This document shows positions 44,465 through 51,535 of a DNA stretch of 52,422 nucleotides, in pieces. Made by a program: the position numbers and the translations under genes. Source of the DNA: Fidelibacterota bacterium. GTDB lineage: Bacteria; Fidelibacterota; Fidelibacteria; Fidelibacterales; Fidelibacteraceae. Under the pieces are notes generated by a model. It did not search any database. It had not been told where the DNA came from and worked only from the letters and a program-made list of their open reading frames with translations. The number at the start of each line of letters is the position of its first letter. Position 1 is the first letter of the stretch. The DNA is taken from contig JAGYLW010000002.1 in NCBI GenBank assembly GCA_018400915.1, positions 1-52,422 of the forward strand, given 5' to 3'.

Positions 44465-45658
44465 ATGGACCGTCACATAAAACTTACCGCGAACATTCAC
44501 TATGTCGGCGTCAATGACCGCCGCACCGAACTTTTTGAAAACCTCTGGCCGCTGCCGGAAGGGATCTCGTATAACGCCTACTTGATCCGGGACAGGAAAA
44601 ACGTGCTCATCGACACGGTGGAGATCTCAAAGACCGACGCACTGATCCGTGAGATCCGCTCCGTTCTCGGCGACCGTCCCCTGGACTATCTGGTGGTGAA
44701 CCATACGGAGCCGGATCATTCCGGTGCGCTCGGTGCCCTGCTGAAAGAATGGCCCGGCCTGTGCATTGTAGGCAACAAAGTAACCTTCCGTTTTCTCGAC
44801 GGTTTCTACGGGGAATGGAAGCACAAAAAGATCATCGAACACGGTGACACGCTGGATACGGGCAGGCACCGTCTGCGTTTCTTCTCAACCCCCATGATCC
44901 ACTGGCCGGAGACGATGATGACCTTTGAAGAACACGAAGGCATCCTTTTTTCCGGAGATGCTTTCGGGGGTTTCAAGACCCTCGACGCCTCGATCTTTGA
45001 CGACGAGGTGGACCTGCAGGCTTTTGACAATGAAATGCGTCGCTACTATACGAATATCGTCGGGAAATACGGAAAGAACGTTCAGCGTGCCTTTGCACTG
45101 CTGAAACCGCTTCCCGTAAAGATGATCGCTTCCACCCACGGTCCCGTTTTCCGCAGCGACCCCGAATGGGTGCTGTCGCGTTACGACCGCTGGAGCCGGG
45201 AAGAGACCGGTCCCGGCGTTACCGTGATCTTCGGCTCCATGTACGGACATACGGAAGCAATGGCGGAACACCTTGCACGGGCGCTCAGGGCATACGGGGT
45301 GCCGGACGTGAAGGTGTTCGACGCTTCCAAGACCCATTCCTCCTATATACTGAGCGCCGTCTGGGAATGCCGCGGCGTGGTCCTTGCCTCGCCGGCATAC
45401 AATAATGACCTTTTCCCCTCCGTAAAGAACGTGGTGGACAAATTCCTGGAACGTAAAATGCACAAGCGCTGCGCCGCGGTGATCGGCACCGCCACCTGGA
45501 GCGGAGGCGGAGTGAAACAGCTGATCAAACGGGTCGGGGAACTGGGCTGGGAGACCGTCGGTGACCCCGTGGAAGCGAAATATTCCGCGGATGAAAGCGA
45601 CCTTGATGCCTGCAAGCGCCTTGCGAAAGCCATGGCGGAAAAGGTATTGTCCGGGTAA
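44465..45658 (+). CDS. Flavodiiron protein (A-type flavoprotein)
   Basis: A 397-residue cytoplasmic oxidoreductase that reduces O2 to water and/or NO to N2O. The N-terminal metallo-beta-lactamase-like domain carries the diiron ligands HTEPDHSG (His 80, Glu 82, Asp 84, His 85), HWPETM and the FSGDAFGG Asp and later THGP His. The C-terminal flavodoxin domain (about 255-397) has VIFGSMYGHTEAMAEHLA for FMN and a GTATWSGGG loop. No rubredoxin domain or gene follows. Often protective in anaerobes or microaerophiles. Confidence 0.95.
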   Translation: MDRHIKLTANIHYVGVNDRRTELFENLWPLPEGISYNAYLIRDRKNVLIDTVEISKTDALIREIRSVLGDRPLDYLVVNHTEPDHSGALGALLKEWPGLCIVGNKVTFRFLDGFYGEWKHKKIIEHGDTLDTGRHRLRFFSTPMIHWPETMMTFEEHEGILFSGDAFGGFKTLDASIFDDEVDLQAFDNEMRRYYTNIVGKYGKNVQRAFALLKPLPVKMIASTHGPVFRSDPEWVLSRYDRWSREETGPGVTVIFGSMYGHTEAMAEHLARALRAYGVPDVKVFDASKTHSSYILSAVWECRGVVLASPAYNNDLFPSVKNVVDKFLERKMHKRCAAVIGTATWSGGGVKQLIKRVGELGWETVGDPVEAKYSADESDLDACKRLAKAMAEKVLSG

Positions 45659-45716
45659 CTTTTTTGCTTTTCCCCTCTGTGGTTTATTCCTTACCCGGAT
45701 CAGGATCCGTTCCCAT

Positions 45717-45756
45717 AAAAAAAGCACCCCGCGATCTTTTCCTGCGGGGTGCTTTT
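45717..45756 (-). terminator. Bidirectional rho-independent terminator
   Basis: AAAAGCACCCCGC (45720-45732) pairs with GCGGGGTGCTTTT (45744-45756) around an 11-base loop. On the minus strand it is followed by a run of seven T (45723-45717 as A on plus), ending the sigma/Spy operon; on the plus strand four T follow, ending the flavodiiron transcript. Confidence 0.9.
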
Positions 45757-45779
45757 CACGTTCTGATGACCGCTTGGTC

Positions 45780-46292
45780 TTATCTGCGGCTGCGCGGGCG
45801 GCCACTGCCGTACATGCAGCTCTCGTAGCGCCGGTTGCTGCGGTAATTCCTTTCCATGCGGGGATCCGGTCCCGCGCCGCGTCCGGAATCATTGCGCCGG
45901 CGCCCCATCTGCAGGTAGTAGTCCTCACCGACAAGCTCCCGGGTCGCGATCCGGTGGCCGATCATTTCCTCATTCAGCGAAGCCCTCAGATCATTCAGCT
46001 TCTTTACATGCCCGCGGATATCCTTTTCGGACTTTCCTTCGCGGATCATGTTATCGATCTCCATCCGCAGAACGCGCATTTCCGCGCGCAGGGGCACCAC
46101 CTTTTTCTGATGGTCCAGCTTTGCTTCATCAAACGCCTTCTGCTGGTCTTCCGTCAGAACGGAGGTCCGTGCGTTCACGCCCATTCCGGGACCCGGAACG
46201 TAGGGTTTGTCCTGACGGTATCTTCCGCTGGCGGCAAAGACAAGGCCCGCTGCCAGCAAAAAAACCGTGAAGATGAGTGCGGTTTGTTTCAT
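45780..46292 (-). CDS. Spy/CpxP-like periplasmic protein 2
   Basis: A 170-residue exported protein (signal peptide about 1-20, VFAAS). The middle (about 42-130) is helical, with LTEDQQKAFDEAKLDHQKKV matching the LTxxQ-type Spy/CpxP/ZraP pattern and amphipathic helices following. The last 40 residues are Arg/Gly-rich and disordered. Relatives are chaperones or metal-binding sensors in the periplasm. It is the last gene of the sigma-factor operon, 16 bp after the first Spy-like gene, with a strong terminator after it. Confidence 0.75.
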   Translation of the reverse strand: MKQTALIFTVFLLAAGLVFAASGRYRQDKPYVPGPGMGVNARTSVLTEDQQKAFDEAKLDHQKKVVPLRAEMRVLRMEIDNMIREGKSEKDIRGHVKKLNDLRASLNEEMIGHRIATRELVGEDYYLQMGRRRNDSGRGAGPDPRMERNYRSNRRYESCMYGSGRPRSRR

Positions 46293-46308
46293 GTTTATCT
46301 CCTTTTTA

Positions 46309-46812
46309 TTATTTCCTGTTTCCCGGCCAGAGGCCTTTCCTTTTATCGCTGTCTTCTTCCGGCCCCCCGTAACGCTTCTTCAGTTCCCTGTACATTTCCC
46401 GGCGGAAATGATGTTCGAAAAAGAGAAAACGTACGACCTGTTCGGCACTGAGAAAGTTCTCAAGCTCATCATAAAAGTCCGAATCCAGTTCCCTTTCCTC
46501 CTGATGCAGACGCCTGATTTCTTCCCGGTAATGCCGCAGATCCTCTTCCCCGATATCCTCCCTTTCATAGGCCGCTTCACTTAATGCGGCCATATCGAGG
46601 TGGCACTGATGCTTTGCATCCTGATAACGGCGGTGCAGGGGAAAGAACTTCTCCGCCTGGGCGTCCGTCAGTTCCAGTTCCTCCGTCATGCGGAAGACCA
46701 TGTATTTGTAATACTGGGGGTCCTGGCGTCCGCCGTGCTGCATCAGCCCCGCCGCGGACAGTCCGCCGGCAAGCAGGACGAATACAAGGACCGCTTTCAC
46801 TGTGATTTTCAT
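46309..46812 (-). CDS. Spy/CpxP-like periplasmic protein 1
   Basis: A 167-residue exported protein (signal peptide about 1-21, LLAGGLSAAG). Mature part: helices with MTEELELTDAQAEKFFPLHR (LTxxQ-type motif at about 42-61), then EDIGEEDLRHYREEIRRLHQ and a third helix to about 140. It resembles the Spy/CpxP fold and also the small LTxxQ proteins encoded beside ECF sigma factors in Bacteroidota. The start at 46812 is set by AAGGAG 6 bases upstream. It begins 23 bp after the end of the anti-sigma gene. Confidence 0.75.
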   Translation of the reverse strand: MKITVKAVLVFVLLAGGLSAAGLMQHGGRQDPQYYKYMVFRMTEELELTDAQAEKFFPLHRRYQDAKHQCHLDMAALSEAAYEREDIGEEDLRHYREEIRRLHQEERELDSDFYDELENFLSAEQVVRFLFFEHHFRREMYRELKKRYGGPEEDSDKRKGLWPGNRK

Positions 46813-46834
46813 TTTTATCTCCTTACCGATCATG

Positions 46835-47284
46835 TTAAAACAATGCTCCCAGGTACTCGATGGGTTCATTCTGCGCAAGGTATTCGATTACGGCCTCTTC
46901 ATCGATCACGGGTTCGCCCGCGATCTCCATGTCCGATTCAAAGTACAGGACCTCATCCGGAATATCCGCCAGGGTGGGCGCCGTGCCCGTATTCACACGG
47001 AACACGGAGAAAAGAACGATCAGAAAAAGGGCGGCGACGCCGGTGACTCTCCGGGTAAACACGAAAATATCATGCCGGTGCATCTTTTTATAGATCTTCC
47101 TGCAGTTTTCCTCCCGTGTTGCGTCCGTCAGATATTGTGCGGGCTCGTCGCTGTCAAGACCGCGGAAAAGGGAAAACAGGGTCCTGCAGGAAGCGCAGTG
47201 CTTCAGATGCTCCCGGGCCTCCGGAAAGGCATCCGGCCGGCTCAGCAGTTCGGGAAATAATTCTTGTACGTGTTCACATTTCAT
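46835..47284 (-). CDS. Zinc-finger anti-sigma factor
   Basis: A 149-residue single-pass membrane protein. The N-terminal zinc-binding anti-sigma domain has His-x3-Cys-x2-Cys (HLKHCASCRTLF, about 26-37, with C3 and H5 before it: MKCEHVQELFPELL). A membrane segment follows at about 82-96 (VAALFLIVLFSVFRV) and a short acidic outside part to the end. It holds the sigma factor at the membrane until a signal destroys or alters it. Start overlaps the sigma gene stop by ATGA. Confidence 0.88.
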   Translation of the reverse strand: MKCEHVQELFPELLSRPDAFPEAREHLKHCASCRTLFSLFRGLDSDEPAQYLTDATREENCRKIYKKMHRHDIFVFTRRVTGVAALFLIVLFSVFRVNTGTAPTLADIPDEVLYFESDMEIAGEPVIDEEAVIEYLAQNEPIEYLGALF

Positions 47285-47757
47285 TTTACGACCTGTTGCA
47301 GTTTCTTTACGGCTCTGTGGTAGAGGACTTTTGCGCTGTTCTCCGTGGTGTTCAGGCGCTCGGCCACTTCACGGAACGACTTCCTTTCGAAAACCCGGAC
47401 CTCAATGACCCGGCGCTCCGTTTTTGAAAGATGCTGAAGCCATTCCCTGCGAAAACTGCGCATCTGCGCTGTATCGTCTTCGGTGTCGGCTTCCTGTCCG
47501 CGTTCCTGAAGGGTATCCCAGGTCTTCGTTCTGTTCCGGCTTACAAAATTCAGGGCATGATTGTTCGCGATCCTGTACAGCCAGGTATAGGGGGAAGCCT
47601 CCCCGCGGAAAGCCCCGCGCTTTTTGTATGCTTTCAGAAATACTTCCTGTGTGCAGTCCAGCGCATCATCCTCGTTTCCCACAATATGAAAGATCGTTGC
47701 GTAGATACGGTCATGGTAATCGTTCACCCATTTTTCAAATGTTTTCTTTTTTACCAT
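47281..47757 (-). CDS. ECF (RpoE-like) sigma factor
   Basis: A 158-residue extracytoplasmic-function sigma-70 factor. Region 2 has YHDRIYATIFHIVGNEDDALDCTQEVFLKAYK, pieces YATIFHIVGN and DCTQEVFLKAY (about 18-53) followed by RGEASPYTWLYRIANNHALN; region 4 has LSKTERRVIEVRVFERKSFR and the HTH LNTTENSAKVLYHRAVKKL at the C-terminus. It directs RNA polymerase to envelope-stress-type promoters. It leads the operon with its anti-sigma factor and two Spy-like genes, and a candidate promoter of its own type lies upstream. Confidence 0.93.
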   Translation of the reverse strand: MVKKKTFEKWVNDYHDRIYATIFHIVGNEDDALDCTQEVFLKAYKKRGAFRGEASPYTWLYRIANNHALNFVSRNRTKTWDTLQERGQEADTEDDTAQMRSFRREWLQHLSKTERRVIEVRVFERKSFREVAERLNTTENSAKVLYHRAVKKLQQVVK

Positions 47758-47779
47758 GCCCTGACCTGTTGCTCAATGA

Positions 47780-47809
47780 TTAGACCCGGCGATCCCCGCA
47801 ATGTTAACA
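47780..47809 (-). promoter_or_regulatory. Candidate ECF-type autoregulatory promoter
   Basis: On the minus strand TGTTAACA (47809-47802), a 16-bp spacer and GTCTAA (47785-47780). The -10 matches the RpoE-type GTCTAA exactly and the -35 has the AAC core common to ECF promoters. The sigma gene ATG is 22 bp downstream of the -10. Confidence 0.5.
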
Positions 47810-47817
47810 AAATAATG

Positions 47818-49002
47818 TTATGAGGATGAAGAAGGGAGCTGTTTTGAGGCCCGTGCGCCCATGTTCTTGAGTTCTTCCGCCCTGTCGATGAGATTTCCCC
47901 TGCCCGTCTTCATTTTATTCACGGCATCGTCATAGGTCTTGCGCGTCAGGCGCAAATGATTGCCGATCTTTTCAATATCCCTGTAGAAAAGCACGAACTT
48001 GTCATAAAGCGCGCCGCTTTTGACGGCAATGTCGATCGCATGTTTTGCCTGGTTCTCCTGCTGCCAGATAAAGGAGACCGTCCGCAGGGACGCCAGAAGC
48101 GACGAGGGGCCGATCATGATCACATTCTTTTTGATCGCATACTGATAGAGGGACATGTCCTGTTCCATAACGGTGGCAAAGACGCCTTCAACGGGGATGA
48201 ACATGAACACGTAATCGGGGGAATTGATGTGCTTGAGGTTTTGATAATGCTTTTCATGCAGGCCGTCGATATGGCGTTTCATGGCGTAAATGAGCGCCTT
48301 CTTATGTTTTTTCCTGTCCGTTTCATTTTCGGCTTGCAGAAATTTATCATAATCCATGAAGGATACCTTGGAATCAATGACAAGATGCTTGTCCTGGGGA
48401 AGCCTGATGATCACATCCGGCTGAAGGCGGCTTCCCTCTTCACTGAAGGACGATTGCGTCTCGTATTCGTGATCCTTCCGCAGTCCGGACATCTCAAGCA
48501 GGCGTTCAAGGATGAGCTCGCCCCAGTTCCCCTGTTTTTTCATGTCGCCTTTCAGCGCTTTTGTAAGATTGCTCGTTTCTTCCGTAATGAGCTTGTTGAG
48601 CTTTTCAAGGTCTTCGATCTTCGTCGTCAATACGGTCATTCTGTCGCTCGTTCCGGTATGAAGTTCCTCGATTTTTTTTCGGAAACCGGCAATGTCCTTT
48701 TCGATCGGCTCCAGCACCAGTTTGATCTTGTCGGTGCTTTTCCTGTCCTTCTCGTCAAAGATCTTGTTCGCCAGGTTCTCGAATTTTTCACTCAGCGCCT
48801 TGCGGATCTCTTCGTTCTGTTCCGTTTTCTCCTTCAGCATGCGGTTTTCCGTTTCAAAACGTATCAGCTGTTCCTGGACCTCCGCGGTTTTTATCCGCCG
48901 GGCTTCCAGTTGTTGCCGGTCCTTTTTCCTCAGGAAAAGAAAAACGAAAAAAATCACTGCTGCACCCAGCAGCATCCCGGACACAAAATAGATATATTCC
49001 AT
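47818..49002 (-). CDS. rmuC: RmuC family DNA recombination protein
   Basis: A 394-residue protein with an N-terminal membrane segment (about 4-25), a long coiled coil (about 25-150) and the RmuC domain (KKQGNWGELILERLLEMSGL, RLPQDKHLVIDSKVSFMDYD; about 155-350), a PD-(D/E)xK nuclease-like fold with the VIDSK strand. E. coli RmuC suppresses inversion rearrangements at short repeats. AAGGGG precedes ATG. It is followed, 60 bp on, by the ECF sigma operon, whose promoter lies in that gap. Confidence 0.93.
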   Translation of the reverse strand: MEYIYFVSGMLLGAAVIFFVFLFLRKKDRQQLEARRIKTAEVQEQLIRFETENRMLKEKTEQNEEIRKALSEKFENLANKIFDEKDRKSTDKIKLVLEPIEKDIAGFRKKIEELHTGTSDRMTVLTTKIEDLEKLNKLITEETSNLTKALKGDMKKQGNWGELILERLLEMSGLRKDHEYETQSSFSEEGSRLQPDVIIRLPQDKHLVIDSKVSFMDYDKFLQAENETDRKKHKKALIYAMKRHIDGLHEKHYQNLKHINSPDYVFMFIPVEGVFATVMEQDMSLYQYAIKKNVIMIGPSSLLASLRTVSFIWQQENQAKHAIDIAVKSGALYDKFVLFYRDIEKIGNHLRLTRKTYDDAVNKMKTGRGNLIDRAEELKNMGARASKQLPSSSS

Positions 49003-49033
49003 GGGATCCCCTTGCTTGTATTTTATACCGCAG

Positions 49034-49819
49034 TTAACTGTTCTCTTTATCCGTTGCGGCCTTGTGTTTTTTACAGCGCTCGATCATGATATAGCTTGCC
49101 TTGTCCTCTGCGATCCGGGAAAAAAAATGAATGGCCCGGTCCCAGTTTCCGCTGCGGTAATGTTCGAGCCCTTTCTCATAATATTCCTTCCGCTGAAATG
49201 CTTTCTCCGAACAGTGTACCGCAGGAGTCAGCACCTCATAAACGGGCAGGGTTCCCGAGCATCCGCTGATCTTCACCCTGTCCAGTTTTCTCGTGAGAAC
49301 ACCGGTTTTAATATAAGCAAAGGTGGACGCATCTATCAAGATATTCGTTCCGTATCGTTTATTTATTTCCTGCAGGCGGAAAGCGATATTGACCTTCCTG
49401 CCGAGGACGGTATATTCTTTCCTGTCCGGCAGCGCATTGTAACACGCATACATCGGTCCCGAGCTGATGCCGATCCTTACCGAAAGCGGGATCCTGTAGT
49501 CACTGATAAGGACCGGATTCAGTTTCTGAACTTCCGTGCGCTGCTCCCGGGCGCATTGCACGGCGTTGCGCGCATGGCCGGAAGACGTATCGTCATGGCC
49601 GAAAACGGCCATGATGGCATCTCCCTGGACCTGGCAGACATACCCGTTATGCTTTTTTACGCATTCGGTCAGCGGCAGGATGACCTTGCGGATGAACTGA
49701 TACGTCTCTCCGGGGCAAAGAATCTCCGTGATGCCCGTAAAATTCTCAATGTCGAGGAACAAAACCGTCGCTTCGATCTCACCGGTATGAAAATTCTCCA
49801 TGCTTTGCTCATTATTCAT
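49034..49819 (-). CDS. Class III adenylate/guanylate cyclase domain protein
   Basis: A 261-residue cytoplasmic cyclase. The catalytic domain (about 15-185) has both metal Asp residues in LFLDIENFTG (about 20-29) and GDAIMAVFG (about 67-75), and VLGRKVNIAFRLQ with the transition-state Asn and Arg. No sensor domain precedes it. A short helical tail (about 205-261, KEYYEKGLEHYRSGNWDRA) looks like a TPR pair. ATP versus GTP preference cannot be settled by eye. The start at 49819 has AGGGG 9 bases upstream; a GTG at 49855 has a site too close. Confidence 0.82.
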   Translation of the reverse strand: MNNEQSMENFHTGEIEATVLFLDIENFTGITEILCPGETYQFIRKVILPLTECVKKHNGYVCQVQGDAIMAVFGHDDTSSGHARNAVQCAREQRTEVQKLNPVLISDYRIPLSVRIGISSGPMYACYNALPDRKEYTVLGRKVNIAFRLQEINKRYGTNILIDASTFAYIKTGVLTRKLDRVKISGCSGTLPVYEVLTPAVHCSEKAFQRKEYYEKGLEHYRSGNWDRAIHFFSRIAEDKASYIMIERCKKHKAATDKENS

Positions 49820-49894
49820 ACAGAAAATCCCCTTTTTTTTACATTTTTGATTCACTCCTTTTATTATTTCCGTAACGGTACGTCGCGCTCAATT

Positions 49895-50581
49895 TCACAA
49901 CCGGCGCGGACTGAAAACAAAGGTCCCGAAACATGCGGGCTGATGAAAATTCAGCGTTCTGACCGGATTCCAGGCCGCCCAGTGAGGATAAGCCGTTTTA
50001 TCTCCGCATTTATATAAATTCCCTTTCCAGACGGTGTTGTCGATGACCTGCAGCGGCGAATACAGTGAAAAAAAGCTGAACGGAATATGCGCGGCAAGGC
50101 ACCAGCGCACTTCCCCGTTGCTTTCTTCCGGTACGGTATCCGCCGTCAGGCTGCTTCTGATGCGGATCTGCCGGGCATGTGCGGGCGGGATCTTCCGCAC
50201 GTCCTTCCGTTTTCCGTGTTCGTCCCTCTCCGGATCGAGAATAAAGTTCACATGCAGCGTGCCGATGCAGTTCATCTCAATATTGTAGTACCCTTTAGAA
50301 CCCGGCGGCTGTATAAACCATTCAACACAGCTGTCCTCGTTCACCTTTGCATTATAGGCCGTATGGCGGCAGCGCACATAACGGTCCAATACCGTGAACA
50401 GCAGGTTGATTCCCTTCTGATGGTAGCATATCCTTGCTTTGGTTTCCGGGCGGTGCCGGGAGCTTTCGGGATGAAAATGCGTGATCCCGGCAATCTCCGC
50501 CTGCTGCCATTCCGCTGCGTTCCAGTCCGGACGCATATCAGGGGTCTCCGGGCATTTATGTATGAAATACCGATTATTCAT
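49895..50581 (-). CDS. CBM9-like carbohydrate-binding family protein
   Basis: A 228-residue protein without a clear signal peptide, resembling the CBM9-like (DUF1083) single-domain proteins: DWNAAEWQQAE near the N-terminus, EDSCVEWFIQPPGSKGYYNIEMNCIGTLHV as two central strands (SCVEWFIQPPG; YYNIEMNCIGTLH), WCLAAHIPFSFF and WAAWNPVRTLNFHQPACFGT near the end. Such proteins bind or process glycan fragments; the absence of a signal peptide is atypical. AGGGA precedes ATG. It is 53 bp after the M28 peptidase gene. Confidence 0.72.
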   Translation of the reverse strand: MNNRYFIHKCPETPDMRPDWNAAEWQQAEIAGITHFHPESSRHRPETKARICYHQKGINLLFTVLDRYVRCRHTAYNAKVNEDSCVEWFIQPPGSKGYYNIEMNCIGTLHVNFILDPERDEHGKRKDVRKIPPAHARQIRIRSSLTADTVPEESNGEVRWCLAAHIPFSFFSLYSPLQVIDNTVWKGNLYKCGDKTAYPHWAAWNPVRTLNFHQPACFGTFVFSPRRL

Positions 50582-50634
50582 AACATTCCCTATCTAATTA
50601 ATATACTATTAAAACTGATGAATATCAAATTGTT

Positions 50635-51531
50635 TTATTGTTCTGTGATCCAGGTCACTAAAACCTCCCCGATGATCTGCAGGCTCCGGGGGGAGCAATA
50701 CGAAGGGAGGTCCCGTGTTGTATGCCAGAGATTCCTTCCGCGGGCGGTGTAATGAAAATCGATGACATTGATGGTCGGGATACCGGCCGTTTCATTCAGG
50801 GGAACATGGTCGTCGTACACTTCGGGACCCGTTTCCAGGGGGAATACCTCCCGGTAACCGAGCCTGCGGGCGATCTCCCACACCTCCGCGACCAGCTGCG
50901 GCGCATACCTCATGCTGTTTGCCTCCACCGGGATGCGAAGCTCATGATCGCCGATCATGTCGATAAGAATGCCTTTTTCAGGAAGCGGCTCCACGGGATG
51001 GCGGGCATAATATTCCGAACCCTGGCAGAATCCTTCCCCGCTGCCGGCAATGCCCATGTCCTCGGCATCCCAGAAGACAACGTCAATACCGGTATCTCCC
51101 GGCAGCATCGGGATATGCTCCATCATTTCCATCAGCACCGCCGTGCCGCTGGCCCCGTCGTTCGCTCCCGGAACGGGCCGGCCGGGAGAAAGAGGGTCCC
51201 GATCCGCAAAGGGTCTTGTATCCCAGTGCGTGCTGAGCATGACGCGCTTTGCTCCTCCTGCATGAAAGCGGGCGATGATATTGAAAGCATCAACGGTGTC
51301 CCCGGTGACGGGACGGTATGCCCTGAACTGCTGTACGATCACCGTATCGGCAAATGCTTCCGCATGCGCGACGATCCAGTCCCTGCAGGCGAGGTGCTCT
51401 CTGCTTCCGGGGATCCGCGGGCCGAACTGCACCTGTTTTTCCAAATAACCGAATGCCCGGTGTGCGTCCCAGGGAACGTTCTGGGCGTAAAGGCCTGCGG
51501 CCATGGTGAAGCAAAGCAGAAAATATTTCAT
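50635..51531 (-). CDS. M28 family peptidase / glutaminyl cyclase-like
   Basis: A 298-residue secreted Zn enzyme (signal peptide about 1-16). Metal and catalytic motifs: STHWDTRPFAD (His, Asp; about 99-109), GANDGASGTAV (Asp near 124), DVVFWDAEDMG (Glu-type), MIGDHELRIP (Asp near 194) and DDHVPLNE (His near 252). The arrangement with STHWDTR and FWDAED is that of secreted glutaminyl-peptide cyclotransferases, which make N-terminal pyroglutamate; an aminopeptidase role is the alternative. It starts 4 bp after the SprA-like gene's stop. Confidence 0.88.
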   Translation of the reverse strand: MKYFLLCFTMAAGLYAQNVPWDAHRAFGYLEKQVQFGPRIPGSREHLACRDWIVAHAEAFADTVIVQQFRAYRPVTGDTVDAFNIIARFHAGGAKRVMLSTHWDTRPFADRDPLSPGRPVPGANDGASGTAVLMEMMEHIPMLPGDTGIDVVFWDAEDMGIAGSGEGFCQGSEYYARHPVEPLPEKGILIDMIGDHELRIPVEANSMRYAPQLVAEVWEIARRLGYREVFPLETGPEVYDDHVPLNETAGIPTINVIDFHYTARGRNLWHTTRDLPSYCSPRSLQIIGEVLVTWITEQ

Positions 51532-51535
51532 TGTA

